Shown here: positions 36,416-46,119 of the stretch, piece by piece | Numbering within the stretch: the first letter of the stretch is position 1 | Layout of the letters: each line of letters starts with the position of its first letter | Assembly: GCA_963762525.1 (NCBI GenBank) | Contig: CAVXKT010000003.1 | Span: forward strand, 186,001-250,000 | DNA: 64,000 nt | Reading direction: 5' to 3' | Source: DATFDN01 sp963762525 | GTDB lineage: Bacteria; Pseudomonadota; Alphaproteobacteria; Acetobacterales; Acetobacteraceae | The notes under the pieces: generated by a model | The model's input: the letters and a program-made list of their open reading frames with translations, nothing else | The model's database searches: none | What the model was told of the DNA's origin: nothing | Made by a program: the position numbers and the translations under genes

Positions 36416-37812
36416 TCACGCCGTCTCCGCCAGCCTCCCCAGCAGCCGCGCGTGGGAGCGGATGCCGTGATGAAAGCAGATCTGCTCGAATTTCTCGTTC
36501 GGGCTGTGGATCTGATCATCGTCGAGCCCGAAGCCCATCAGCAGGCTGTCGAGGCCGAGCACGGACTTCAGTGACGAGACCACCGGGATCGAGCCGCCGC
36601 TGCCGATCAGCACCGCCGGACGGCCGTATTCTTCGGCCAAGATCGCGCGGGCATCACGCACGCGCGGGCTGTCCGCAGGAAGCTCGATGGCCGGGCCGGA
36701 GGAGAAGACCTTCCACTCCACCCGCGCGTCCGCCGGCAGCCGGTCGCTCACGAACTGGCGGAAGCCCGCGATCACCGCTTCCGGGTCCTGGCCGGGTACC
36801 AGGCGGAACGACACCTTGGCCGCCGCCTCGGCGGGGATCACCGTTTTCGAGCCCGGCCCCGTGTAGCCGCCCCAGATGCCGTTGATGTCGGCGGTCGGCC
36901 GTGCCCAGAGCCGTTGCAACGCCGGCAGCCCGCGCTCGCCCGCCGGCACCGACAGGCCGACATCGCCGAGAAACGCGCGCTCGTCGAAGCCGAGCGCGTC
37001 CCACTCGGCGGCGCGGGTGTTGTGACCGGGGCGACGCCATCATAAAAGCCGGGAATTGCAACGCGTCCCTCGGGGTCCTGCAACTCCCCGAGAATGCGTG
37101 TCAGCGCGTTGATCGGATTGAGAGCGGAGCCGCCGAACAGGCCCGAGTGCAGATCCCGCTTCGCCGCCTTCAGCGTCAGCTCCACGTAGGCCATGCCGCG
37201 CACCCGCGTGGTGACGGCGGGGGTTTCGACGTCCCACATGCCGGTATCGCTGATCAGCGCGAAGTCGGCGCGCAGCTCGTCGCGGTTGGACGCCAGAAAG
37301 GGTTCGAGATTGACCGATCCGACCTCCTCCTCGCCCTCGATCAGCGCGGTGATCCGCGCCGGGATGGCACCCGCATCGCGCCACGCGCGGAGGGCTTCGA
37401 CGAACATCATCATCTGGCCCTTGTCGTCCACGGCGCCACGGGCCACGAACCGCTTCCCGCGCGGGCCATCCACGAGTTGCGGCTCGAAGGGCGGGCTGGT
37501 CCAGAGACCCTGCGGGTCGACCGGCTGCACGTCGTAGTGGCCGTAGAACAGGATGTGCGGCCCGGTGTAGCCGTCCGGGCCGGGGTGGTGGGCGAGGACC
37601 ACGGGATGACCGGCGGTGGCGCGCAGGCCGGCGGCGAAGCCGAGCCCCACCAGCTCGCCCCGCACCCACTCGGCGGCCCGGCGGCAATCCTCGGCGTGCG
37701 CCGGCTGGGCGCTGATGCTAGGAATGCGCAGCAGCTCGAATAGCCGCGCCCGGGAGGCATCCAGCCCGGCATCGACGGCGGCGAGAACGGCGTTCAGGGC
37801 GGCGGCTGGCAT
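36416..37812 (-). CDS. M20-family metallopeptidase (dipeptidase), one frameshift
   Basis: About 465 residues from ATG 37812 (CGGAG ribosome site). Metal and catalytic residues: His and Asp in FYGHYDVQPVDP, Asp in RGAVDDKGQMMM, the catalytic and metal Glu pair in IEGEEEVGS, Asp in LISDTGMWD, and the last His in DQIHSPNEKFEQ. A missing base near 37020 (an A lost from an A run) breaks the frame between GFYDGVAPVT and RAAEWDALGFDERAF. It hydrolyses dipeptides in the cytoplasm with two zinc ions. This is one of only two apparent deletions in the window. Confidence 0.88.
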
Positions 37813-38023
37813 GGCGGGCTCCGTGCGGCGATGCGCCCCATCATGGGCGCCGGCGGGCGCGCCACCAAGCCACCCGACCCGCCGCCTCCTGCTCAAAGGC
37901 GTGTACACGAATGCTGCCCGACGTCCCGAAATGCGTACGCAACGGAGGTGCGGTGCTCCACGCCATCGGCGATGCGCTTTTCAGGCCATCGCCGATGACA
38001 GTCATTTTCGACCGCTTGGCGGA

Positions 38024-38476
38024 TCAGGCTCGGCGGATCAGTCCGAGTTGCTGCAACGCCGTCAGGCCGTCGTCCAACCCGATCTCCTCGCTTACCTTCC
38101 CGTTCTCGACCCGGAGCACCGTCGTACCGGTGAAATGCATTTTGCGACCCGATGCCGCCGGAAGCGAGCCGAAGATGAAGTCGCCGAAGGCGGCGCCGGT
38201 ATGCGTCCCGCCGCCTTCCCAACGCCCGACCACGTAGTCGCCCTCGGCAATCAGATCGGCGGCACCCCAGAACTTGAGGTCGGGGAAGGCGGCACGGAAT
38301 CCGGTCATGAAGTCTCGGATTTCGGCATGGCCGCGTCGCGGGTTGTGAAGGGAATACTGCAGAAGCATATCAGGTGCGGCCACCTCGTCGATGATCGCGG
38401 GATTCCACGGGTTTCCCCAGAACCCGGCGAACCAGCGGCCCACGAGAGCCTTATTGTCCTGTTCCTTTGACATCAT
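38024..38476 (-). CDS. SnoaL-like/ester cyclase family protein
   Basis: 150 residues from ATG 38476 (AAGGGG ribosome site). The NTF2-like cone fold is indicated by NKALVGRWFAGFWGNP, HAEIRDFMTGFRAAFPDLKF and GDYVVGRWEGGGTHTGAAFG. The family covers polyketide cyclases and many proteins of unknown role; no polyketide genes are near, so only the fold is assigned. Monocistronic as far as can be seen. Confidence 0.8.
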   Translation of the reverse strand: MMSKEQDNKALVGRWFAGFWGNPWNPAIIDEVAAPDMLLQYSLHNPRRGHAEIRDFMTGFRAAFPDLKFWGAADLIAEGDYVVGRWEGGGTHTGAAFGDFIFGSLPAASGRKMHFTGTTVLRVENGKVSEEIGLDDGLTALQQLGLIRRA

Positions 38477-38743
38477 ACGAACCCCTTGTCCCGGTTTCAC
38501 GTTGCATGTGCGGATGAAGCGGCGTCGGTCACACTGCGCAATTCGATGTGGGCCAGGGACGCCGGGCGGGCACTCCGGTTTTTTGCTCTCGAATTCGGTG
38601 ATTTGGCGCGGCCCGTCTCGGCAGATCTTTGGAGCCGAGGGGTCCGGCGAGCAGAGTGTGGGTGATTTCAAGGTGGCGCCCGGACCCCTACTCAGGGGCT
38701 TTCGTCAACCACCGGGCTGATGCCGCGTCGCGAATGGGCGCGC
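38477..38743. other. Intergenic spacer, no gene recognised
   Basis: 267 bp between two minus-strand genes. A short CCGG...CCGG stem is followed by six T at about 38579-38584 on the plus strand, too weak to call a terminator for either gene. No open frame with a ribosome site is evident. Confidence 0.35.
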
Positions 38744-38974
38744 CTACACCAAGCGGTGAGCGGTCGTCTGCTCGTACGGCTGCTGCGGGCGCCTGAGTAA
38801 GTAGATGAGCACCCAAACCGCCACCGCAGACCCCACGAAGTGGAGGGTGCCGGAAGGCAAGTACGAGAGCAGGCCCACGATCATGAACAGCGTGAAAGCG
38901 ATTCCGGCCAGGATCGTTTTGAAAGTCCGGAGGGCGGTCGGGAGCGCGGCGAGAGTGACGACAAGCTGGAACAT
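38744..38974 (-). CDS. Small two-helix membrane protein
   Basis: 76 residues from ATG 38974; a longer frame to 39031 exists but its extra residues are charged and unlikely. Two hydrophobic helices: TILAGIAFTLFMIVGLLSYL and GTLHFVGSAVAVWVLIYLL, with a basic tail (RRPQQPYEQ). Not assigned to a family. It is downstream of dat on the same strand with a 110-bp gap. In many relatives hfq and hflX occupy this position. Confidence 0.5.
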   Translation of the reverse strand: MFQLVVTLAALPTALRTFKTILAGIAFTLFMIVGLLSYLPSGTLHFVGSAVAVWVLIYLLRRPQQPYEQTTAHRLV

Positions 38975-39084
38975 TGGACGGAGCTTCTTGCGATTTTCAG
39001 TACGATATAGCAATTTATGTCCGACATGCAAGCTCCGGCGGCCCGCAACTCGCGGGCCGATCCGGTTCCCCCGGGAAATCGGCG

Positions 39085-39951
39085 TCAGGCGGCGTTGCGC
39101 AGCCCGCTCACGTGGCGGGCAAAGAGGTCGAACAGCCGCCGCGTCAGCGGTCCCGGCGTGCCGTCGCCGACGGTGTTGCCGTCGAGGCGGACGATCGGGC
39201 GGACAAAGCTGGTGGCCGAGGTGACGAAGACCTCGCGCGCGGCGCGCAGCTCGGCCTCGCTATAGGCCCGCTCCTCGAAGGCGATGCCCTCGGCGGCCAG
39301 CTCCGCCGCCAGCGCGCCGCGCGTGCAGCCCGGCAGGACGGCGTGATCGAGATGGCGTGTGCGGAGCTTGCCGGCGGCATCGACGATCCACACGGTGGTC
39401 GAGGCGCCCTCGGTCACCATCCCGCTCTCGTCCACCAGGATCGCCTCCGCCGCGGCCCGCTCGCGTGCCGCCTGCTTGGCGAGCACGTTGGCGGTGAGCC
39501 CGACCGTCTTGATGTCGCAGCGCGCCCAGCGCAGATCCGGCTGCGTGATCGCGCTCGCAGCCCATGCCGCCGCGTCGCGCGGCAGCCCGGGCGTCCGCCG
39601 GGCCGTGACGATCAGCGCCGGCGCCACCGGGGCGGTCGGGAAGGCGTGATCGCGCCGCGCGACGCCGCGCGTAATCTGCATGTAGACGATGCCCTCGCGC
39701 ACCCGGTTGCGCCGTGCGGTTTCGGCCAGCACGCGGCGCAGCGCCGCGCGGCTCATCGGCGCCGCCAGGCGCAGCTCACGCAGGCTACGATCGAGCCGAT
39801 CGAGATGCAGCTCGGCGTCGATCAGCCGCCCGCCATGGACGTAGATCACCTCGTAGATGCCGTCGGCGAACTGATAGCCCCGGTCCTCGACATTCACCGC
39901 CGCCTCGCGTTGCGCGACGTAGCGGCCGTTGACGTAGGCGACGCGGCTCAC
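39085..39951 (-). CDS. dat: D-amino-acid aminotransferase (class IV PLP)
   Basis: 288 residues from a GTG at 39951 that overlaps the ntrX stop (GGTGAG). Fold type IV signatures: NVEDRGYQFADGIYEVIYVH, the PLP lysine in CDIKTVGLTANVLAK, and ESGMVTEGASTTVWIVD. The MSRVAYVNGRYV-type start matches Dat proteins that follow ntrX in Rhodospirillales. It transaminates D-amino acids such as D-alanine with 2-oxoglutarate; branched-chain or 4-amino-4-deoxychorismate lyase activity cannot be excluded from sequence alone. Confidence 0.88.
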   Translation of the reverse strand: MSRVAYVNGRYVAQREAAVNVEDRGYQFADGIYEVIYVHGGRLIDAELHLDRLDRSLRELRLAAPMSRAALRRVLAETARRNRVREGIVYMQITRGVARRDHAFPTAPVAPALIVTARRTPGLPRDAAAWAASAITQPDLRWARCDIKTVGLTANVLAKQAARERAAAEAILVDESGMVTEGASTTVWIVDAAGKLRTRHLDHAVLPGCTRGALAAELAAEGIAFEERAYSEAELRAAREVFVTSATSFVRPIVRLDGNTVGDGTPGPLTRRLFDLFARHVSGLRNAA

Positions 39952-41351
39952 CGTTCGACCCCCACCTTCTCGTCGGAATGCACGCCCAGTTGCTTCAGCT
40001 TGCGGTGCAGCGCGCTGCGCTCCATGCCGACGAATTGCGCCGTGCGGCTGATATTGCCGCCGAAGCGCAGCAATTGGGCGTGCAGGTACTGGCTCTCGAA
40101 CAAATCGCGCGCCTCGCGCAGCGGCAGCGCCATGATGTCGGCGGTCGGGTCCATGCTGAGTACCGCCGGCGCGCCGGAGCCGATTTCCGGCGGCAGCATG
40201 TCGGCGCGCACCGGATCGGCGGACCCGCCGGGCGCCATGATGAGCACCCAGTCCATGACGTTGCGCAACTGACGGACATTGCCGGGCCATTCGTAGGCTT
40301 GCAGGGCCGCCAGCGCATCCGCCGACAGCTCTCGGGCCGGCATCCCCGAAGCCTCCGCGGAACGGGCGAGGAAGCCGCGCGCAAGGGCCGGGATGTCCTC
40401 GCGCCGATCGTTCAGCGCCGGCATCTTCAGCGGCACCACCGCCAGCCGGTAGTATAAATCCTCGCGGAACCGGCCGGCCGAGATCTCGGCGTGGAGGTCA
40501 CGGTTGCTCGCCGACAGCACGCGCAGATCGACCTTCACCCGGGCCGAGCCGCCGAGCCGCTCGAAGCTCTGATCCTGCAACACGCGGACGATCTTGCCCT
40601 GGGTTTCGATCGGCATGTCGGAGACTTCGTCGAGCAGCAACGTTCCGGTATGGGCGCGCTCCAACACCCCGGCGCGGCGCGGATGCGTTGCCGGATCGGC
40701 GCCCGCCTCGATGCCGAACAGCTCCTCCTCGAAGCGCGACGGCGCCAGGGTGGCGCAGTTCAGCACTACGAACGGCCCGCCGGCGCGACGCGAACGGGCG
40801 TGGATCATGCGCGCGGCGACCTCCTTGCCCGACCCGGCCGGGCCCTGGATCAGCACGCGCGAGCCGGTGGGCGCCACCTTCTCGATCTGGTTGCGCACGC
40901 TGACGATCGCCGCGCTGTCGCCGGTGAGCGCTCTCTCCGGCCCGGCGCGCAGCCGCAGTTCGGCATTCTCGCGCGCCAGCGCCGCCGCTTCGAGCGCCCG
41001 GCGCATGGACAACAGCAGGCGGTCGGACTCGAACGGCTTTTCGATGAAATCATAGGCGCCGCGCTGGATCGCCAGCACCGCCATCTCGATCGTGCCGTGA
41101 CCGGAGATCATCAGCACCGGAACCTGCGGCTCCTCGCGGTGCAGCGCCGCCAGGATGCCGAGCCCGTCGAGGCGCGAGCCCTGGAGCCAGACGTCGAGGA
41201 TGGCGAGCGAGGGGCGGCGGGTGCGGAACGCCGCCAACGCGCCGTCGGAATCGCCCGCCTGGCGGGTCTCGTAGCCCTCGTCGCGCAGGATGCCGTCGAT
41301 CAGCAGCCTGATGTCGGGCTCGTCATCGACGATCAGAATGTCATGCAACAT
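39948..41351 (-). CDS. ntrX: Nitrogen regulation response regulator NtrX
   Basis: 467 residues: a receiver domain (phospho-Asp in LAILDVWLQGS), an AAA+ domain (Walker A GPAGSGKE, Walker B GTLLLDEVSDM) and a C-terminal Fis-type helix-turn-helix (NISRTAQFVGMERSALHRKL). The GAFTGA loop needed to contact sigma-54 is replaced by GIEAGADPA, as in other alphaproteobacterial NtrX proteins, so it likely acts independently of sigma-54. It overlaps ntrY by 11 bp and is its cognate regulator in nitrogen, redox and cell-envelope control. Confidence 0.95.
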   Translation of the reverse strand: MLHDILIVDDEPDIRLLIDGILRDEGYETRQAGDSDGALAAFRTRRPSLAILDVWLQGSRLDGLGILAALHREEPQVPVLMISGHGTIEMAVLAIQRGAYDFIEKPFESDRLLLSMRRALEAAALARENAELRLRAGPERALTGDSAAIVSVRNQIEKVAPTGSRVLIQGPAGSGKEVAARMIHARSRRAGGPFVVLNCATLAPSRFEEELFGIEAGADPATHPRRAGVLERAHTGTLLLDEVSDMPIETQGKIVRVLQDQSFERLGGSARVKVDLRVLSASNRDLHAEISAGRFREDLYYRLAVVPLKMPALNDRREDIPALARGFLARSAEASGMPARELSADALAALQAYEWPGNVRQLRNVMDWVLIMAPGGSADPVRADMLPPEIGSGAPAVLSMDPTADIMALPLREARDLFESQYLHAQLLRFGGNISRTAQFVGMERSALHRKLKQLGVHSDEKVGVER

Positions 41352-43572
41352 CTTCGGTCCTCGCCGGCAGAGTCAGGACCGCGATCGCCCCCGGCCCGTC
41401 CGGCCGGTCGTCGAGCGTCAGCCGCCCGCCGTGCTCCTCCATGATCTTCTTGGCGATCGCGAGCCCCAATCCGGTTCCTTTCGGCTTATGCGTCACATAG
41501 GGTTCGGTCAGTCGCGCCCGGTCCTCCGATGGCAGCCCGACGCCGTTGTCGAGGATCCCGATACGCACCATGCCCGCCTCGACATGCACCATGGCGCCGA
41601 TTCGGCCAGTGACCGCGGGATCCGATTCGGCGCGCATCGCCACCGCGTCAGCGGCATTCTGCAACAAGTTGGTCAGCGCCTGACGCAGCATCCGCCGGTC
41701 GCAGGCCGCGATCGGACCGCGATCGGGGATGTCGGTCTCCCAGGCGAGCTCCGGCCGTGCGGCCCTCTGCAGCACCAGCGCCTCGCGCGCGATGCGGCCG
41801 ATATCCTCGTCCTTCATCACCGGCTGCGGCATCCGTGCGAAGGCGGAGAACTCGTCCACCATGCGGCGCATGTCGCCGACATGGCGGACGATGGTGTCGG
41901 CGCATTGGCGGAAGGTCTCGGGATCGGAGGAGATTTCGCGCGCGAAGCGGCGCTTGAGGCGCTCGGCCGCGAGTTGGATCGGGGTCAGCGGGTTTTTGAT
42001 TTCGTGCGCGATGCGGCGGGCGACGTCGGCCCAGGCGGCCTTGCGCTGCGCGCCCTGCAACTCCGTGATGTCGTCGAACGTGACCACGAAGCCGCGCGCG
42101 ACCCCGCCCGACAGGTCGGCGCCGATGCGCACGATCAGCGTGCGCCGAGCATTCGCCGGCCCGATCTGCACCTCGCCGGTGCGCGCCCGCTCCGGCGCCT
42201 CGGCGGCGGCCGCGAGCAGGGGTGCGAACTCCGGCGCCAGCTCGGCGAGCGGGCGCCCGGCGGCGGCGAGCAGGTCGGTGCCGAGCAGCTCGTCGGCCGC
42301 CTTGTTGGGCAGCTCGATCCGACCTTGCGCGTCCAATCCGATCACCCCGGCGGAGACTCCCGACAGCACCGTTTCGGTAAAGCGGCGGCGGCCGTCGATC
42401 TGCCCGTACGCCTCCATCAGCTCGGCCCGCTGCGCCGAGAGTTGGCCGGTCATGCGATTGAACGCCCGCGACAGCCCGGCGATCTCGTCATCGGTCGGCG
42501 GGTCGGGGACGCGCACCGACAGATCGCCGCCGCGCACGCGTTCGGCCGCCATGATGAGCCCGGCGATCGGGCGTGCGATCTGGTTGGCGAGCAACAGGCC
42601 GATCAGCACCGCCGCCGCCAACACCAAGAGGGCGACGGAGGCGAAAATCCAGGCGAAGGCGATCTGCAACCAGGATCGATTCTCGTCGAGGCGCTTGTAT
42701 TCCGTGACCGCACGCTCGGTTCGCTGCATGTAGCCGACGATCTGCGGATCGACGGGGCGGCCGATCAGCAGCATCAGCGCCGGATGCGAGTCGAGCTGCA
42801 CCACCGCGCGCACCGCCGTCCCATCCGGCGAGTTGATGAGCACGACGTCGCCGCTGCGCGCCTGCTCCACCGCCCAGGCGGGCGCCGGTTCGGCGCCGAG
42901 GCCGCCGAACAGCCCCGCCGAGGCCATCGCCTGACCGGTCGCCGGATCGAAGATCACCGCCTCGGTGAGGCCGCGCAAGGTGGTCTGCTCGCCCAGGATC
43001 TGCGCGAACACGCCGGGCGCGCGGATCAGGTAGGAGCCGGCGCGGTTGAGGTCGTTGGCCATCTCCAGCGCCACCGAACGGATGTTGTTGCGGTGCTCGT
43101 CGAGGTAGCCGCGCGCCACCTGCAGCGATTCCGTCACCGCCGTTCGCACCGGGTCGTTGAACCAGGACTGGATGCCGAAATGGAAGAACGCCACCGCGAA
43201 ACCGGCGACCAGGATGGTCGGCGCCACCGCCACGCCGCCGAACAGCAGCACCAGCCGCACATGCAGCCGCGACCCGGCGGAGCCGCGCCGCCGCTCCACC
43301 CAGACCCGGGTAAGGCGCCCGGCGAGTACGGCGCAGAGCAGCAGCAGCACCGAGAGATTGGCGAGCGCGAGCGCCACGCTGGCGCCGCGCCCGACGCCAA
43401 ACGGCGTGCCGCGCGCGAGGATCGCGAAGGTGCTGATGCCGACGGCCAAGGCCAGCGAAACCAGGCCGATGGTGACCCCCCGCCCGAGCAGCAACTCGGA
43501 TGCCCGACGGCCGAGGCCGAACGCGTCCGGCGAGCGCGAACGCGAGCCCCGAGGTGGCGGCCAGACGCTCAT
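41341..43572 (-). CDS. ntrY: Nitrogen regulation sensor histidine kinase NtrY
   Basis: 743 residues. Several N-terminal helices bracket a periplasmic region (about residues 120-310), followed by HAMP (ANQIARPIAGLIMAAERVRG), a PAS domain (SGVSAGVIGLDAQGRIELPN), the H box RRIAHEIKNPLTPIQL, an N box (NLLQNAADAV) and G boxes (DNGVGLP, KGTGLGLAIAKK). It phosphorylates NtrX. The start overlaps the ntrC stop by 4 bp (ATGA). Intact. Confidence 0.96.
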   Translation of the reverse strand: MSVWPPPRGSRSRSPDAFGLGRRASELLLGRGVTIGLVSLALAVGISTFAILARGTPFGVGRGASVALALANLSVLLLLCAVLAGRLTRVWVERRRGSAGSRLHVRLVLLFGGVAVAPTILVAGFAVAFFHFGIQSWFNDPVRTAVTESLQVARGYLDEHRNNIRSVALEMANDLNRAGSYLIRAPGVFAQILGEQTTLRGLTEAVIFDPATGQAMASAGLFGGLGAEPAPAWAVEQARSGDVVLINSPDGTAVRAVVQLDSHPALMLLIGRPVDPQIVGYMQRTERAVTEYKRLDENRSWLQIAFAWIFASVALLVLAAAVLIGLLLANQIARPIAGLIMAAERVRGGDLSVRVPDPPTDDEIAGLSRAFNRMTGQLSAQRAELMEAYGQIDGRRRFTETVLSGVSAGVIGLDAQGRIELPNKAADELLGTDLLAAAGRPLAELAPEFAPLLAAAAEAPERARTGEVQIGPANARRTLIVRIGADLSGGVARGFVVTFDDITELQGAQRKAAWADVARRIAHEIKNPLTPIQLAAERLKRRFAREISSDPETFRQCADTIVRHVGDMRRMVDEFSAFARMPQPVMKDEDIGRIAREALVLQRAARPELAWETDIPDRGPIAACDRRMLRQALTNLLQNAADAVAMRAESDPAVTGRIGAMVHVEAGMVRIGILDNGVGLPSEDRARLTEPYVTHKPKGTGLGLAIAKKIMEEHGGRLTLDDRPDGPGAIAVLTLPARTEDVA

Positions 43573-45017
43573 GCGCCGCCTCGCCCGAGCGGGATGTTCA
43601 AATCGCGTATCTTCTTGCGCAGCGTGTTGCGATTGAGCCCCAGCATGGCGGCGGCCCTGATCTGGTTGCCGCGGGTGGCGGCCAGGGTGAGCCGGATCAG
43701 CGGGCGCTCCACCTCCGCGATCACGCGATCATAGACGTCGGTCGGCCCCGGGCCGCCCTCGTGCGCGGCGAGGAAAGTGCGGATGTGTCGTTCCACCGCC
43801 CGCGCCAGCGGCTCCGGGCCGGCGGCGCCCTGTCCGGCGGTGCCTTCGGCGAGTTCGGCCTCGATCACCCTGGCGCCGATGGTCTCGTCGGGGCAGAGCG
43901 CGGCGAGGCGACGCATCAGGTTTTCCAGCTCGCGCACATTGCCGGGCCAGGGATGGCGCTTCAGCCGCTCCAGCGCGCCCGGGTCCAGCAGCTTCGGCGC
44001 CAGTCCGTCGGCGCGGGCGCGGTCGAGAAAGTGGCGGGCCAACGGGCCGATATCGTCGAGACGCTCACGCAATGGCGGAATCCGCAGCGGCACCACGTTC
44101 AGTCGGTAGAACAAGTCCTCGCGAAACAGACCCTGGCGGATGGCGGCGCGGAGATCACGATGGGTGGCGGCGATGATGCGCACGTTCGCGCGCACCGCGT
44201 GCCGCCCGCCGACGCTGGTGAATTCGCCCTCCTGGAGCACCCGCAGCAGCCGGGTCTGCGCCTCGGCCGGCATGTCGCCGATCTCGTCGAGAAACAGCGT
44301 GCCGCCGTTGGCCTGCTCGAAACGACCGGTGCTGCGCGCGGTGGCGCCGGTGAATGCGCCGCGCTCATGGCCGAACAGCTCGCTCTCGATCAGATCGCGC
44401 GGGATCGCGGCCATGTTGATGGCGACGAACGGGCCGACACGACGCTTGCCGTGTTCATGCAGAGCGCGCGCGACCAGTTCCTTGCCGGTGCCGGATTCGC
44501 CGTTGATCATCACCGTCAGATCGGCGGTCGTGAGCCGGGCGACGGTGCGGTAGATTTCCTGCATCGCCGGGCTGCGTCCGATCAGGCGCATCCCGTCCTC
44601 GGCGTCGGCCCGTACCGGCGCCGCCAATTCGTCGGCGGCGGTGAGCGCGCGCGCCGCGGCGGCCAGCAACTCGTCGAGATCGAAGGGCTTCGGCAAATAT
44701 TCGAAGGCGCCGCGCTGGGCCGCCGTGACCGCCGTCATCAACGTCGATTGCGCACTCATGGCGATCACCCGCAACTCCGGGCGAAGGCGGCGAATGCGCG
44801 GGATCAGGTCGAGCCCGTTCTCGTCCGGCATGATGACATCGGTGATGACGAGATCGCCTTCGCCGTCCTCCACCCATCGCCAGAGTGTCGCCGCGTGACC
44901 GGTGGCGCGCACCTGATAGCCCGAGCGTCCGAGCGCCTGCGTGAGCACCGTGCGGATCGAGCGGTCGTCATCGGCGACCAGGATGGTGGGCGTCGTCGTG
45001 CGGACCGCCTCAGCCAT
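43569..45017 (-). CDS. ntrC: Nitrogen regulation response regulator NtrC
   Basis: 482 residues from ATG 45017 (GAGGA ribosome site); an ATG at 45029 is a weaker alternative. Receiver (phospho-Asp in LVITDVIMPDENG), AAA+ sigma-54 activator with Walker A GESGTGKE, intact GAFTGA loop (HERGAFTGAT) and Walker B GTLFLDEIGDM, and a Fis-type DNA-binding end (RGNQIRAAAMLGLNRNTLRK). It activates sigma-54 promoters of nitrogen-assimilation genes when phosphorylated by NtrB. It overlaps the ntrB stop. Confidence 0.97.
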   Translation of the reverse strand: MAEAVRTTTPTILVADDDRSIRTVLTQALGRSGYQVRATGHAATLWRWVEDGEGDLVITDVIMPDENGLDLIPRIRRLRPELRVIAMSAQSTLMTAVTAAQRGAFEYLPKPFDLDELLAAAARALTAADELAAPVRADAEDGMRLIGRSPAMQEIYRTVARLTTADLTVMINGESGTGKELVARALHEHGKRRVGPFVAINMAAIPRDLIESELFGHERGAFTGATARSTGRFEQANGGTLFLDEIGDMPAEAQTRLLRVLQEGEFTSVGGRHAVRANVRIIAATHRDLRAAIRQGLFREDLFYRLNVVPLRIPPLRERLDDIGPLARHFLDRARADGLAPKLLDPGALERLKRHPWPGNVRELENLMRRLAALCPDETIGARVIEAELAEGTAGQGAAGPEPLARAVERHIRTFLAAHEGGPGPTDVYDRVIAEVERPLIRLTLAATRGNQIRAAAMLGLNRNTLRKKIRDLNIPLGRGGA

Positions 45018-46119
45018 CGTCGTCCTCATCCGTCACCACGGGAAGATGCAGCCGCATTTCGGTGCGACCGGACCGGCTCTCGGTCTCGATCAGTCCGCCA
45101 TGGTCGCCCACGATCTTGGCGACCAGAGCAAGCCCGAGACCACTGCCGGCGGGCTTACCGCTCACGAAGGGCTCGAACAGATGCGCGCGGATATCATCGG
45201 GAATGCCCGGCCCGTTGTCGCGCACCACCACCATCAGCGGCAGCTCGTGGCGACGGGTGGAGCCGGGAATGGCGACCCGAACCCCCGGATGAAAGCCGGT
45301 GAGCAGGTGGATTTCCGCGTTGGCCTGTCCGGCGACCGCCTCGGCGGCGTTCTTGACGAGGTTCAAAACCGCCTGGATCAGCTGGTCGCGGTTGCCGCGA
45401 ACCGCGGGCAAGGACGGATCGTACTGCTCGTGGAAGCGCACCCGCGAAGCGAAGCCGGTCTCCGCCAACCGACGGACATGGCCCAGAACCCGATGGATAT
45501 TGACCGGGGCGCGCGGCATCGGCTGATCGCCGAACATCTCTACCCGCTCGACCATCCCGCAGATACGGTCGGCCTCGTCGCGGATCAGCGCCGCCAGATC
45601 GCGATCGGGCGGACCCACGATGGCCTCCAGCAATTGCGCCGCGCCCCGGATCCCCGACAGCGGGTTTTTCACCTCATGAGCAAGCATCGCCGCCATGCCG
45701 CTCACGCTGCGCGCCGCCCCCCGAAACGCGAGCTGGCGATCCAATGCCCGTGCCGCCGAGGCGTCCTGCAATACCAGCAGCAGACTGCCGGGCTCCTCGG
45801 GAATCGCGGTCGCGAGCACGGTGATGTCCGGCTTGTGCAGGCGGGGACTTTCCAGACTGATGTCATGGCCGGCAATCGTGGCCCCTTGCCCGCGCACGCT
45901 GTCGAGCATGGAGAGCAGCGGGTTGTCCGAAGGGATCAGATCGCCGAGCCGAAGCTGCGCGAGGTGGGTGGCGGAGAAGCCGAGGAACTGCTCGGCCGCC
46001 GGATTGGCGAAGCGGAAACGGTTCACCGCATCGAGCACGACCACGGGCAGCGGCAGCGCCGCCATCAGCAGCGCCGCATCCGGCGGCCGCTGCAGTTCGA
46101 TGAACCCCGGATCGTTCAC
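45010..46119 (-). CDS. ntrB: Nitrogen regulation sensor histidine kinase NtrB
   Basis: 369 residues from a GTG at 46119 that overlaps the dusB stop (GTGA) and has a GGAGG ribosome site. Cytoplasmic PAS domain (LPLPVVVLDAVNRFRFANPA), H box MLAHEVKNPLSGIRGAAQLL, N box LNLVKNAAEAV, and G boxes VRDNGPGIPDD and AGSGLGLALVAK. It phosphorylates or dephosphorylates NtrC under control of PII proteins, which are not encoded in this window. Confidence 0.96.
   Translation of the reverse strand: MNDPGFIELQRPPDAALLMAALPLPVVVLDAVNRFRFANPAAEQFLGFSATHLAQLRLGDLIPSDNPLLSMLDSVRGQGATIAGHDISLESPRLHKPDITVLATAIPEEPGSLLLVLQDASAARALDRQLAFRGAARSVSGMAAMLAHEVKNPLSGIRGAAQLLEAIVGPPDRDLAALIRDEADRICGMVERVEMFGDQPMPRAPVNIHRVLGHVRRLAETGFASRVRFHEQYDPSLPAVRGNRDQLIQAVLNLVKNAAEAVAGQANAEIHLLTGFHPGVRVAIPGSTRRHELPLMVVVRDNGPGIPDDIRAHLFEPFVSGKPAGSGLGLALVAKIVGDHGGLIETESRSGRTEMRLHLPVVTDEDDDG

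Noticed and set aside
38560..38590. Intrinsic terminator
   Set aside because: The stem is only four base pairs; the T run alone is insufficient.
41290..43734. 814-codon plus-strand frame opposite ntrY
   Set aside because: Mirrors ntrY codon structure; biased Arg/His/Gln composition, no homology pattern.
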